The position numbers were made by a program, and so were the translations under genes. Of a DNA stretch of 64,000 nt, positions 45,010 to 57,500 are shown in pieces. The stretch comes from Liriodendron chinense (taxonomy: Eukaryota; Streptophyta; Magnoliopsida; Magnoliales; Magnoliaceae). Below the pieces are notes generated by a model. That model worked only from the letters and a program-made list of their open reading frames with translations. It was not told where the DNA came from and made no database searches. Location: NCBI GenBank assembly GCA_003013855.2, contig ML058484.1:5567344-5631343 (forward strand), written 5' to 3'. Each line of letters begins with the position of its first letter. Positions within the stretch are counted from its first letter, which is position 1.

Positions 45010-45335
45010 TGACGTCACCAAATTCTGTGGGGCCTTCCATGATATATGTGTTGTATCCACACTGTCCATCCATTTGGATAGATCATTTTAGGGCATGAGC
45101 CAAAGAATGAGGCAGATCCAAAGCTTAAGTGGACCCCATCACAAAAAATAGTGAGGACAGTGACATCCACCGTTGAAACCTTCCTAGGGCCCACCATGAC
45201 GTTTTTTTGAGATCCAACATGTTCATAAATTAACATAGACATGGAAGAAGGGAAAACAAAAATATCAGCGATTCAAATTGATCGAAAACTTCTGTGGCCC
45301 CTAAGAAGTTTTTAATGGTAAGCGTTCAATCCCCA
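45010..45335. mobile_element. Half fold-back element, GACGTCACCAAATTC subtype
   Basis: The left arm TGACGTCACCAAATTCTGTGG ... CACACTGTCCATCCATTTGG through CGTTCAATCCCCACTGTT; the right half is absent. Same subtype as 14158-15251. Confidence 0.7.
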
Positions 45336-45887
45336 CTGTTGATTGGATACTATATCTTAATGGTAAGCCTTTACATTTACCTCTTATGATTCATGTAAAA
45401 TTGGATACTATATTTAAATTTGTTCCTAAATCTTGAGTTCACGCCTTATTGTTAGATTTAATAACATATAAATAACACTGTGGACCCTACATTTAATAAC
45501 ATATAGTGAGCGTCGCCACCCTAACGCCACTATCATTCCCTTTGGTATGACATGTTAGTGCACTTATTTGTGCCATACTAGTGCACATTATTTGTCAATC
45601 ACGTGCGTCCATGTGTTGTAATGTCAGTTGAGCCTTAGAAAGCTAAAGAATGGAGATTCAAGTGGACAAGAAGCATCAAGAAAGAAGATATAGGTAAATC
45701 GGTGATGCCTTGGTGACCTTAAACCTTTAGAACCAAAACAACCATACAATCTAGATGACTTGGAACTAATAGGTAAACTTTTAAAAATCATTGATTTGCC
45801 TTGGAAGTCCCAAAAGACTACCCTCGGTAAGGCGTAAGAGGTTCTTGAGTTGTTGTAAAAATACACCCCAAATAGTAAAATTCATTG
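45336..45887. other. Unassigned DNA
   Basis: No gene recognised; the minus-strand frame at 45624-45866 has no recognisable domain. Confidence 0.4.
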
Positions 45888-47066
45888 TGTTGTCGACCGC
45901 AGGATCAACCGGCCAATTAGGTCGACAGGTTGATAAGGGTCAACACAGGACAACAACTGAACATTAGTCCTGGGCTTAATTCGACCGGCCGATGAGCCAT
46001 GTCAACGGGCCAATAGGTCGGATCGACAAGCCAATATGTGGCTTAAATAAGACAGTAAGCCACTCAAGGGAATCGATTGGCCGACGTCCAAATTCATCGG
46101 CTGGCCGACAGATTGGGTTAATTGACTGACAGCTAGTTGTTGTTGCCCATTTTTCGATCATTGGAGCTGTTAATTTATATATACGAGACTCGATTTTTAG
46201 GCTTAAGAGAAGGATTTTAATGCATTATAACCAACTCATATTATAACTATCATTATGCTCTAATTTTAACCCAATCAAGTCATCTTCATTGTGATTGATC
46301 ACATGTTGAAGCATTCAAGGCTCAAATGAAAATAAACTTATTCCCTTGTGATCTTTAGATATTTAGACACTAAATCTATAGGTAAAACCTTAGTCTAAAC
46401 CTCTTTTAGAGATCATTTAGGTGAATCACTCTAAGCAATCAACTTCCTATTAGTTTTAGAGGATTCAACCAACCTCCTATCACCTTGGTCATCCCAGATC
46501 GTTGAAGCTGAGGCATTAAAAACCAAGATTGGAGGAGCATGAGGAGTTGATTCAATCATTAGAGAGCTAGAAGAAGCGATTCAGAACGATGCTACAAAAT
46601 GGACTCAATCCGATAAGTCGTCAATTGTAAAAGTCCAGTTACACTCTTTCCTAAATAGGATTAAGTGTGAGAGTTTGTGACCCAAATTCAAACAAGTCTG
46701 CAAGTAGGGAGCTTCTGAAAAAAGTGTATGTGTGTCCTTGGATTAAGACGAGGTTGAGAGGAACTTGTAAAAACTCTTGGGTTAGGTGGAACACACAAAC
46801 ACTTAGGTGGAACTCACAAACACCTCAGCTGGGTGGAACTGGTTGAAACACCTAGGTTGAGAGTTGAACCTATTGTAAAACCTTCGTTCAAAGGTCGACA
46901 GGTGAACATGATTTAAAATCTCTGTTTAGTGAAATCTGGTGTATTCAAGGGATGAGTACGACAATCAAGAGTGGAGTAGACACGCAGTTGAACCATTATA
47001 CATGCTTGTGTTTGTGATTGAATTGAGCACATTGTTATTCTAGCATTATTAGTTAAATTGTTAATT
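45888..47066 (+). repeat. Maximus/SIRE-like copia LTR, left part (interrupted)
   Basis: Begins near TGTTGTCGACCGCAGG with many ACCGGCC(A/G)-type motifs, then shares blocks with 22520-23640: CAAGGCTCAAATGAAAATAAAC, TAGGTAAAACCT, ATCAACTTCCTATTAG, GTTGAACC(A/T)TTATACA. At 47066 it is broken by repeat X and resumes at about 62220. Confidence 0.6.
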
Positions 47067-47721
47067 CTACCATTTACACTCACAAGCCCACCCGTTTGTC
47101 CATAAACTTGCTTAAATCTAACCGTTGAGTATTCCTTAAAACTACCTGATCATGACTCACGACCCATGTATCAAAACTACTCAATAAAGGCCTTATAATT
47201 ACATTAAAATTTACCTAAATATATTACTCACTTGTACACCCAATTTGCACATTCTAACCATACAATATCGAATTACATTGACCCACAGCCAACCTGTATC
47301 ATTAGATATCAATCTGCCTTCTATTGAACCTATGATCTCCACCATAGACTTGTATAATTAATAATCACTGAACCCATAACTTAGATTAGCACTCTGGCAC
47401 ATGTGATAATGTGTATAAATTATCCAAAATAATTCTACCGAGAATATGCACCAATCCATCAATTCTCAACCTTAACTAACGTGTACAAAATCTCTAATTT
47501 TACCACTAATTTTAGGCTATTCATTCATCAACCTTTTCATCCGCTTGTATATGTGATCATTCACTAAACCAACTATAGAGATACCTAATTAAAGTTACAT
47601 GTAGCAATCTAATTGTCCTCATCATCATTAAACCATTCCATCATAGTGAACTTGCCCCAATATGTACATAAACTTGTTACATCTGTGAACATAAAGTATC
47701 AACCATATTTCTTACTCTTGC
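47067..47721. mobile_element. Unidentified repeat X, left part
   Basis: Begins CATTTACACTCACAAGCCCA. The same first 65 bp recur at 63936-64000, so this is a dispersed repeat with a fixed start. It interrupts the LTR at 47066 and is itself interrupted by the CACTA element. No coding region seen and class unknown. Confidence 0.5.
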
Positions 47722-47724
47722 ATA
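47722..47724. other. CACTA target duplication, left
   Basis: ATA precedes CACTACAAGAAA and is repeated at 61746-61748. Three bases is the standard CACTA duplication length. Confidence 0.9.
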
Positions 47725-47747
47725 CACTACAAGAAATTTCATTTTTA

Positions 47748-48165
47748 CCGACGAATGATTTCGTCGGTAATCAGTAAAATTTTGTCGGGAAATCTTTTTC
47801 CCGACGAAATTTTTCGCGGCTAACATCGTCGCAGAAAGGCCGTCGGTAAAGGTTTTTACCGACGAAAAAAATTTTCGTAGGTAATAATAAAACCATTACC
47901 GACAAAAAAATTCGTCGGGAAAATATATGAATTTTTGTCGGAAATAAAAATGATACGTCGGTGAAAAAACTTTTACCGACGAAATATTTCATCGGTAAAA
48001 GTTTTACCGACGAAATATTTCGTCGATAATATCTTTCCAGGTTTATTACCGACGAAAAATTTCGTCGGTAAAAGTTTTTCAGTTTTATTACCGACGAAAA
48101 ATTTCGTCGGTAAAAAACTTTTTCATTTTTTACCTACGAACAATTTCGTCGGTAATAGTATTTCC
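47748..48165. repeat. Left subterminal repeats of the CACTA
   Basis: About ten ACCGACGAA / TTCGTCGGTAA motifs, many arranged as perfect inverted pairs around an AATATT or AATT centre. In En/Spm such subterminal repeats are bound by the TNP1/TnpA-class protein. Confidence 0.9.
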
Positions 48166-48381
48166 TGTCCCGGTTCCATTTGTTTTCAAAATTTAGGAAA
48201 ATTCCTGATATACACCTGTAAAGAAACATATACATTTTTCTCCTATTCACATCCACATACATACGAATAAATAGAAACTACACCATCCATACACAAATAA
48301 TCCATTCCACATCCACAAACAAACAATATTCATCCACACACAAATACATATAAGTTAAAAGTCGTATATTAAAAGAAATAA

Positions 48382-50070
48382 TCAGGAAGATGAAGACGGA
48401 GGTGGCGGGGCATCGGCGCCAAGGCGTGCAGCGAGAGCCTGAAACATCTCCTGCATCCGTCGCTCATGCTCCTGCCGCTCCTGCCGCAACTCCTCAATCC
48501 TCCTCTCCTGCTCTTCCCGTCGCCTCTCCTCCTCCTCCCTACGCCTCTGCCCCTCCTCCTCCCTACGCCTCTGCTCCTCCTCTCTCTGCCTCTCCAGCTG
48601 CTCTCGAATCTCATCGACGATGACCTGTAGCTGCTGAACCTCTCTCTCTGCGATATCAGCTCGGCGTTGAGCGCTCTCACCAGCTACGGATCGGCTGGAG
48701 CCACCTCTAATTTGTGCCATGAGCTTGGCACCATGGCCAAGCCCACGCACATATCCAGAACGGGTGCCAAGAACCTCGCTTAGGATTTCTGGCTCACTCC
48801 GCTGACTACCATCGGGAGTGAGCTGACTGCGTATGGTGTCCATCGCCGCCTGTAATGAAAAGATATGAAATTTCATAAAAAATGACATGAATGACATTAT
48901 TATCAATCAATGCGCAATTAAATTTTACAAAGTAAAGATTTTTACCCAATGCTCACTGGCTCTAGGATGAACCCAAGATCCCATCGTATGCCGACAGTGA
49001 GTCCCTCTGTAAAGGTCTACTGGTCCAGGCTCCTGGCCGGTGACGGAATCTCGCTGTGCAATCGAAAAGAAAAAAGACTTATAATAAATGCCAATCAAAA
49101 TAATATATTAACTTAATAATCATCAATAATTTCTTACCATGTCGTAATGATGTCGTACAAATGACTTTGAACCAGCTACGTGTGGTTCACTTGTAACTTT
49201 TCCCTGTTCGCAGAATTTATTCTACTCTTCTTCTGAACACATTATACAAAATACATTTCTATTAATTGCGAATTTAATTATTACCTTAAGATATCGTACA
49301 TGTAAATATTACCTGAAAAGCCTCCGACGAAAATCTCTCGCAGAGTATCCGCCAGTCGTCTGTAGTAACGTGTGGCGGTGCGGACAGTACGGCCTCATCA
49401 TGTGTCCTGCACTGCTTGTACCGCTGGTGCAACTCTCCGCGGTACTCCTTGAACCGCTCTCTAATCATGTCGTCGACGGCATGAGAAATGTAGGGAACAT
49501 TCAAATCAAAGTCAAATTTATCCTGCAGTTTTGTAAATAATAAATTAAGGCAATAAACTTATTAACAATAGGACTTAACCGTAAATGAACTTTCACAAAA
49601 GAAAATTTTAATTTACTAAACTTTACCTGAAGGCACTGACGGATGAGCTGTCGCACATCATCTGTCACGTCAGTCCAACGGGGGGTGGTGGCAGGGATCA
49701 GAGATCGGCATAGGACACCGACCTCAGACGTAAACAGTCTGGCACTGTCCCCAACAGGTCTAAGGCAGTCCTGTGGGAACTCTACCGCCACCCTACCCTC
49801 ACGCGTAAGTCGCTTTAAAACTAACTCATGCGTGGGTCCACGTCCTCGTCGGTTGGTAGAAGATGCTGTTGCAAAAAGATATATGTAAGTAACATATAAA
49901 CAGAAATCACTAAATAAATGTCTAGACTTACATGCAGTGCCCGATGTATGTTGAACCGAAGGATCAGATGACTGTGATGCACCGTGCGACGTCGATGCTG
50001 TCTGCGTCGCATCACGGGTGGAAGGGGTAGATCCAGTGCGTGAACGACCTGATCTCCCACCTGGTGTCAT
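48382..50070 (-). pseudogene. TNP1/Ptta-type CACTA accessory gene (Transposase_24-like)
   Basis: Six exons with GT-AG borders can be read: 50070-49932, 49865-49627, 49522-49313, 49232-49138, 49053-48946, 48849-48382, about 420 codons. Exon 1 is S/T/R-rich; exons 2-5 carry the plant Ptta/En-Spm pattern (RRGRGPTHELVLKR, DWRILCERFSSEAFQ, RDSVTGQEPGPVDLYRGTHC). The last exon is a charged coiled coil of RREEE repeats ending in a proline/serine tail. In the family this protein binds subterminal repeats. One 1-bp loss in exon 4 (about 49180) puts AGSKSF out of frame; otherwise it is open. Splice sites are inferred by eye. Confidence 0.8.
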
Positions 50071-50321
50071 GACTGAATATATCTGAAATACAAACTTATA
50101 AATTTAAACAATGTCAATGCAAGTTTATGAACATCATTGTAGAGTGAATTTGTGCTTATGCTTAGAGAGATGATAAAAGTATGATTAGACCATTACACTA
50201 TAATGCAAGCAGAATATAATAAAATCGTAAACAGACTATAAAAGTTGAAAAATCCATTACACATTGTCATTCTATATTAAATACATATATTTCATTGTAA
50301 TACAAATCAACTTCGGATCAA

Positions 50322-50703
50322 CTATCCGAAATACTCCCTGCGTAAGTTATCGTACGCTGCAGATGTATATGTCAAGCTGTATGAAGCACTCGACATTGTT
50401 ACAGCCAACATGCCAGTCACAATAGGAGAAATCTGATCTCTCGAGACTCCATTCAGATGTGCAAGTGATAATGTCGCATCTTCCATATGAAGTTTTTCAG
50501 CGGTTATATTCCTCAATCAGGTCCGGAATTTCTTTGAGATTGTATAATCTTTCATCCGAGTCATCGTCTTCCTCCTTACATTTCTCGACCAGACCGAGTA
50601 TCTCTCTGGCCCTACCAGAAGAATATAGGGCCGAAAAGTCCATCCGCAACAGCTGATGAAGTATGCTGCGTGCTTCCGCTATGCTCCAGTTTGTGGAGGA
50701 CAT
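50322..50703 (-). pseudogene. Small unknown CACTA frame, frameshifted
   Basis: Two overlapping minus-strand frames (50703-50497, MSSTNWSIAEARSILHQLL; 50516-50322, AEKLHMEDATLSLAHLNGV) read as one protein of about 125 residues with a frameshift near 50505. The middle is acidic (KEEDDDSDE). No known family. It sits between TNP1 and TNP2 in the same orientation, so it could be a third element gene or the first part of the TNP1 transcript. Confidence 0.45.
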
Positions 50704-50840
50704 GATCAGAAAGTGACTTAACTGTAAATGTAGATTATAAACAAGTCAATTCAGAAAAAAAAATCATGACTTGTAAAATATATATACATGTAATAATCAA
50801 ATTAATCGAATTGAAAATTACATGTACATCTTGTATACAT

Positions 50841-53800
50841 TTAATAATCGTCGTCTGAATCATTATCGCTTAGGACTCTTTCTTCTTCACCATCACTATC
50901 GCTGATCAGAATTTCCTCTTCATCTTCTGCAACGTTGTCATCGATGAAAGCGCTATCATCTCTAACATTGTCATTTATGATTGAGGCATCAACATGATCA
51001 GGTGGCACATCATCTCCATTCAATTGCACCACATCAATATCAACATTTGGATCATTCCCTCTATCCCAAGATGGCATGTCTTCTTGATATGCTTGTTCAA
51101 CTGACGTCGATCTATTACTCCCTTCATCGTTATCTTCAACGTCTACTTCGGGAACGTCAAATATGTTCCTGAGCTTTATTTTCTGCACCACGTGCCAAGA
51201 GCCGCCTAACTTGGTGTCAGCGAGGTAGAATACTTGTTCGGCTTGGCCGGCTATGATAAATGAGTCATCTTTAAATCACTTCCGAGATAAATTTACGCTC
51301 GTGAAGTAGTTATCAGTCTGTATTCCCAACTTTTTATTTCCAATGTCCCACCAATCGTATTTAAATAAGTACACCCGCTTTCTCATACAATAACTCAGCT
51401 TAATAATATCCGTCAAGACGCCATAAAAATCAATTTCGACCTCCTCATGTGTTCATTTCACAATCACACCACTATTTTCTGTGGTCCTATATTTCTCACG
51501 CTCCTCAGTGTGGAACCGAATCCCGTTTACAATACAACCTGTATATCTAGATACACGTCTATCAGGGCCACACGTCAGTGAGTAGAGCGCATCAGACGCA
51601 TCCACAGAGTTACTAGCGCGCAACATTTTCATCTATCATCACGTACAGAATATAAATGTACGTTTAGGCATTTAAACTTACGTGTAAATATTGTACAATA
51701 CAACAATATTGTAAGTGTGGTGAGATAGAAGGTAAATTAATCTTACACATTTTGCAAACCATTCTGGAAACAAATCCTGATGCATTCGATCATAATTTGT
51801 AGGGTATTGGGACTTCATCTCCTCGATGTGTTCGCTATACACAATTGGTACGTTGTAAGCAAGAAATTTTGAGATTAAAACTATCTGTAGATATACAATT
51901 ATGTGCGAAGACTTACTCCAAGTACGACTCTATTTCTTCACAGTTATGCAACACATACCACCGCGCCTTCGCTTGATCCCGAAGGTCCATATCCTGAAAC
52001 GTCGGCGATCCTAAAGGACGGACGTTATGTGCGAATACAGATATGAGTCCTTGTTCATACTCCTGCCCTTCATCGGCATTCTGATCTTCTCGGTTGAATC
52101 TAGTCTCTATGCCACGAAGATACATGGAGCAAAATGTCAGGCACTCATTATCAATGTACGCCTCAGCAATGGATCCCTCTGGACATGCCTTATTCCTCAC
52201 ATATTGTTTTAATGTGTGAAGGTATCTGTACACAAAATCAATATGTTTAGGACATGAAAACATGGATATACGTAGTTTATGGAATTAATAAAAATTTATG
52301 ATCATTGTTCTATCACCTTTCGATCGGATACATCCAACGATATTGTACTGGGCCTGCAAGCTTCACTTCGTGCGGTAAGTGAATTGCTAGGTGTACCATG
52401 ATATCGAAAAACGCAGGTGGAAATGTTCTTTCAAGTTTGCAAAGGATTACGATAATATCCTTCTCCAGTCGTTTAATAACCTCTACATTTAAAGATTTCG
52501 AACACAAATCCTTAAAGAATATCCCCAACTCAATCAGCGTAGCACTGACATCCTTGTTAAGGAATCCACGAATCGCAACCGGTAGTAGACGTTGCAGAAG
52601 GACGTGACAGTCATGACTTTTCATTCCTGTTACCTTACAGTCCGTAATGTTTACGCACCGAGAGATATTCGATGCATACCCATCGAAAAATTTCACCTTG
52701 TTCAACCATTCACATACACGTTTTTTCTCTAGTTTTGTCAATGTGTAGCAGGCTGCTGGTATAGTATATGAATTTTCATGTGGTTGCAAGTGCAACTCTT
52801 TCCTTAAATCCATTGCTTGTAGATCCAATCGAGCCTTAAAAATGTCTTTTGTTTTCTTCTCTATGTTCATCAATGTTCCAAAGACATTGTCACATATATT
52901 CTTCTCAATATGCATGACATCCAAGTTGTGTCGTAATTTCAGATGACTCCAATAAGGCAACTAAAAAAAATGCTCTTCTTCCTCCAGTTGTACTCCAATA
53001 CTGTACGTTTTCCCTTCTTCAAGTGCGGTGCCTTACCAAATCTAACTTCTTCAATGTTACTCAGTTGTTGTAACACATCTTCTGCAGATAGTTCTTTCGG
53101 TGGTAGCCTATGATCTTGTTTGCCATCAAAGATTACCGTCTTCATGCGCCAACTATGATCCCTCGAAAGGAAGCGACGATGGCCCATATAACACTTTTTT
53201 TACCATGCTTCAATGACAATGAACAAGTCTCAGTACTACATGTAGGACAAGCTAACTTTCCTTTCGTGCTCCACCCAGACAAATTCCCATATGCAGGGAA
53301 GTCATTTATTGTCCACAAGACCGCTGCATGCAATCGAAACGTCTGTTCTGCAAAAGTGTCATACGTCTGGACACCTTGACTCCACAACTCGTTTAACTCA
53401 TCTACTAACGGTCGGAGATACACATCAATGTCATTCCCCGGTGACTTGGGTCCAGGAATAAGCAACGACATCATAAAAAATGATTCCTTCATACACAACC
53501 AATGAGGTAAATTGTAGGGCATAAGTATCACTGGCCACATACTGTACGAGCTACTCATATTACCAAATGGATTAAAACCATCAATTGCAAGACCCAGCCG
53601 AACATTGCGAGAATCCTCTGCAAACCAGTCATATTGCTTATCAAAATGTTACCAGGCTTCAGAGTCAGCGGGATGCCTCAATGTATTATCATCATGAATG
53701 CGTTTCTCCTTATGCCACCTCATATCTTCAGCTGTCTTGCTCGATGTAAACAATCTTTGTAATCTGGGTTTCAATGGAAAGGACCTTAACACCTTTTGTG

Positions 53801-54575
53801 GAATTTTCTTACGCTTAGCTTCGTCATATTTTCACCTAGACTCTCCACATTGTGGACACTCCTCAACATTTTCATGTTCTTTTCAATACAATACATAATC
53901 ATTTATACATGCATGTATGAGGATGTAACCAAGGCCCAAGTCTCGCATTAAGGATTTTGCCTCGTAATGAGACTTAGGCAATGTCTCACCTTCAGGTAAT
54001 ACTTCTTTCAACAAGCCAAGTAACATGTCGAACGATTTGTTACTCCAACGATTTATTGTCTTTAAATGAAGTAACCTTGTAAGGAAATTCAACTTAGAGA
54101 AGTTCCGACACCCCGGATAGAGTGGACGTTGCGCATCCCTCAACAACCTACTAAACTTTTCTGATTCGGCATCACCCATAGGAGGAATATCCTGGCTAGT
54201 ACTTGTCGCTGCAAAATCAGTATCCGCAATTGTTCTCCTTAACACATCCCCAATGATATCTTGCATATCGTCAACATCTTCATCCTCGTCATTAGGCACA
54301 ATTGGGTCAGCAAGGACTTCAGTGGCCTCAACTCTTTGGTGGAAGTCTTCACCATGATGAATCCACCAAGTGTAACCCTGGTCAATCCCAACTATGAACA
54401 AATCATCTTCCACTTTGTCCAATGTCTTGTGAATCATGTTCTTGCATTTTCGGCATGGACACCTAATTCTATTACCTGAATCTGCCCGATATCTCGCAAA
54501 TTCCATGAACTCCTTAACACCTTCTTTATACTCTGGGCCAAACCGATTCTTAGCTTGTATCCAACTCTTATCCAT
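50841..54575 (-). pseudogene. TNP2-type CACTA transposase, decayed
   Basis: Exons read by eye with GT-AG borders: 54575-52317, 52225-51917, 51834-51747, 51632-50841, about 1,150 codons. Order: Transpos_assoc-like N terminus (MDKSWIQAKNRFG, CPCRKCKN), Transposase_21 core (LAIDGFNPFG, LDVMHIEKNICDNVFGTLMN), DUF4218-like (RYLHTLKQYVRNKACPEGSI, ECLTFCSMYL), DUF4216-like (VYLFKYDWWD, AEQVFYLAD) and an acidic tail. It would cut and rejoin the element's ends in the nucleus. It is broken by in-frame stops at 53883, 53832, 53649, 51453 and 51276, and by 1-bp frameshifts near 53190 and 52962, both in homopolymers. At least two stops fall where the family has W. Confidence 0.9.
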
Positions 54576-54589
54576 ATTTACAATGCAAA

Positions 54590-57500
54590 GATTAGAGTCA
54601 GGTTTAGTTTAGGTGATATGAGTTTAGGATTAGGTTTAGTCATAGGTTGAGATTTTCGGGTTCGGGATCGGGTTTTGGGTTAGGCTTTCGAGTTTGGGTC
54701 TAAGTTTAGGTTAGGTGAATGGATTTAGGAATAAGTGTAGGTTTAGTTTATGGTATTTGAGTTTAAGATTAAGTTTAGACATAGGTTTAGATTTTTGGAT
54801 TCGGGATCGGGTTTAAGGTTAGGTTTTCGAGTTTGGGTCTAGGTTTAGGTTAGGTGAATTGATTTAGGAATAGGTGTAGGTTTAGTTTAGGTGATTTGAG
54901 TTTAGGATTAGGTTTAGGGCATAGGTTGAGATTTTCGGGTTCGGGATCGGGTTTAGGGTCGCATTTTCATGTTTGGGTCAAGGTTTAGGTTAGGTGAATG
55001 GATTTAGGAAGAAGTGTAGGTTTAGGTTAGGTGACATGAGATTAGGATTAGGTTTAGGGCATAGGTTGAGATTTTCGGGTTCGGGATCGGGTTTAGGGTC
55101 GCACTTTCGTGTTTGGGTCAAGGTTTAGGTTAGGTGAATGAATTTAGGAATAGGTGTAGGCTTAGGTTAGGTAACATGAGTTTAGGATTAGGTTTAGGGC
55201 ATAGGTTGAGATTTTCGGGTTCGGGATCGGGTTTAGGGTCGCATTTTCTTGTTTGGGTCAAGGTTTAGTTAGGTGAATGGATTTAGGAATAGGTGTAGGC
55301 TTAGGTAAGGTGACATGAGTTTAGGATTAGGTTTAGGGCATAGGTTGAGAGTTTCGGGTTCAGGATCGGGTTTTGGGTCTCATTTTCGTGTTTGGGTCAA
55401 GGTTTAGGTTAGGTGAATGGATTTAGGAATAAGTGTAGGTTTAGGTTAGGTGACATGAGTTTAGGATTAGGTTTAGGGCATAGGTTGAGATTTTCGGGTT
55501 CGGGATCGGGTTTAGGGTCGCATTTTCTTGTTTGAGTCAAGGTTTAGGTTAGGTGAATGGATTTAGGAATAGGTGTAGGTTTAGGTTAGGTGACATGAGT
55601 TTAGGATTAGGTTTAGGGCATAGGTTGACAGTTTCGGGTTCGGGATCGGGTTTTAGGTCGCATTTTCGTGTTTGGGTCAAGGTTTAAGTTAGGTGAATGG
55701 ATTTAGGAATAGGTGTAGGTTTAGGTTAGGTGACATGAGTTTAGGATTAGGTTTAGGGCATAGGTTGAGATTTTTGGGTTCGAGATCGGGTTTAGGGTCG
55801 CATTTTCTTGTTTGGGTCAAGGTTTAGGTTAGGTGAATGGATTTAGGAATAGGTGTAGGTTTAGGTTAGGTGACATGAGTTTAGGATTAGGTTTAGGGCA
55901 TAGGTTGAGAGTTTCGGGTTCGGGATCGGGTTTATGGTCGCATTTTCGTGTTTGGATCAAGGTTTAGGTTAGGTGAATTGATTTAGAATAGGTGTAGGTT
56001 TAGGTTAGGTGACATGAGTTTAGGATTAGGTTTAGGGCATAGGTTGAGATTTTCGGGTTTGGGATCGGGTTTTGGGTCGCATTTTCGTGTTTGGGTCAAG
56101 GTTTAGGTTAGGTGAATGGATTTAGGAATAAGTGTAGGTTTAGGTTAGGTGACATGAGTTTAGGATTAGGTTTAGGGCATAGGCTTGAGATTTTTGGGCT
56201 CGGGATCGGGTTTAGGGTCGCATTTTCTTGTTTGGGTCAAGGTTTAGGTTAGGTGAATGGATTTAGGAATAGGTGTAGGTTTAGGTTAGGTGACATGAGT
56301 TTAGGATTAGGTTTAAGGCATAGATTGAGAGTTTCGGGTTCGGGATCAGGGTTTTGGGTCACATTTTCGTGTTTGGGTCAAGGTTTAGGTTAGGTGAATG
56401 GATTTAAGAATAGTTGTAGGTTTAGGTTAGGTGACATGAGTTTAGGATTAGGTTTAGGGCATAGGTTGAGATTTTTGGGTTCGGCATCGGGTTTAGGGTC
56501 GCATTTTCTTGTTTGAGTCAAGGATTTAGGTTAGGTGAATGGATTTAGGAATAGGTGTAGGTTTAGGTTAGGTTACATGAGTTTAGGATTAGGTTTAGGG
56601 CATATGTTGACAGTTTCGGGTTCGGGATCGGGTTTTGGGTCGCATTTTCGTGTTTGGGTCAAGGTTTAAGTTAGGTGAATGGATTTAGGAATAGGTGTAG
56701 GTTTAGGTTAGGTGACATGAGTTTAGGATTAGGTTTAGGGCATAGGTTGAGATTTTCGGGTTCGGGATCGGGTTTAGAGTCGCATTTTCTTGTTTGGGTC
56801 AAGGTTTAGGTTAGGTGAATGGATTTAGGAATAGGTGTAGGTTTAGGTTAGGTGACATGAGTTTAGGATTAGGTTTAGGGCATAGGTTGAGATTTTCGGG
56901 TTCGGGATCGGGTTTAGGGTCGCATTTTCGTGTTTGGGTCAAGGTTTAGGTTAGGTGAATGGATTTAGGAATAAGTGTAGGTTTAGGTTAGGTGACATGA
57001 GTTTAGGATTAGGTTTAGGGCATAGGTTGAGATTTTTAGGTTCGGGATCGGGTTTATGGTGGCATTTTCTTGTTTGGGTCAAGGTTTAGGTTAGGTGAAT
57101 GGATTTAGGAATAGGTGTAGGTTTAGGTTAGGTGACATGAGTTTAGGATTAGGTTTAGGGCATAGGTTGAGAGTTTCGGGTTCGGGATCGGGTTTAGGGT
57201 CGCATTTTCGTGTTTGGGTCAAGGTTTAGGTTAGGTGAATGGATTTAGGAATAGGTGTAGGTTTAGGTTAGGTGACATGAGTTTAGGATTAGGTTTAGGG
57301 CATAGGTTGAGATTTTCGGGTTCGGGATCGAGTTTTGGGTCGTATTTTCTTGTTTAGGTCAAGGTTTAGGTTAGGTGAATGGATTTAGGAATAGGTGTAG
57401 GTTTAAGTTAGGTGACATGAGTTTAGGATTAGGTTTAGGGCATATGTTGAGAGTTTCGGGTTCGAGATCGGGTTTTGGGTCGCATTTTCCTGTTTGGGTT

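Noticed and set aside
48390..48623. Plus-strand proline/alanine-rich frame
   Set aside because: It is the antisense of the RREEE coiled-coil exon of the TNP1-type gene; GC-rich repeats keep several frames open.
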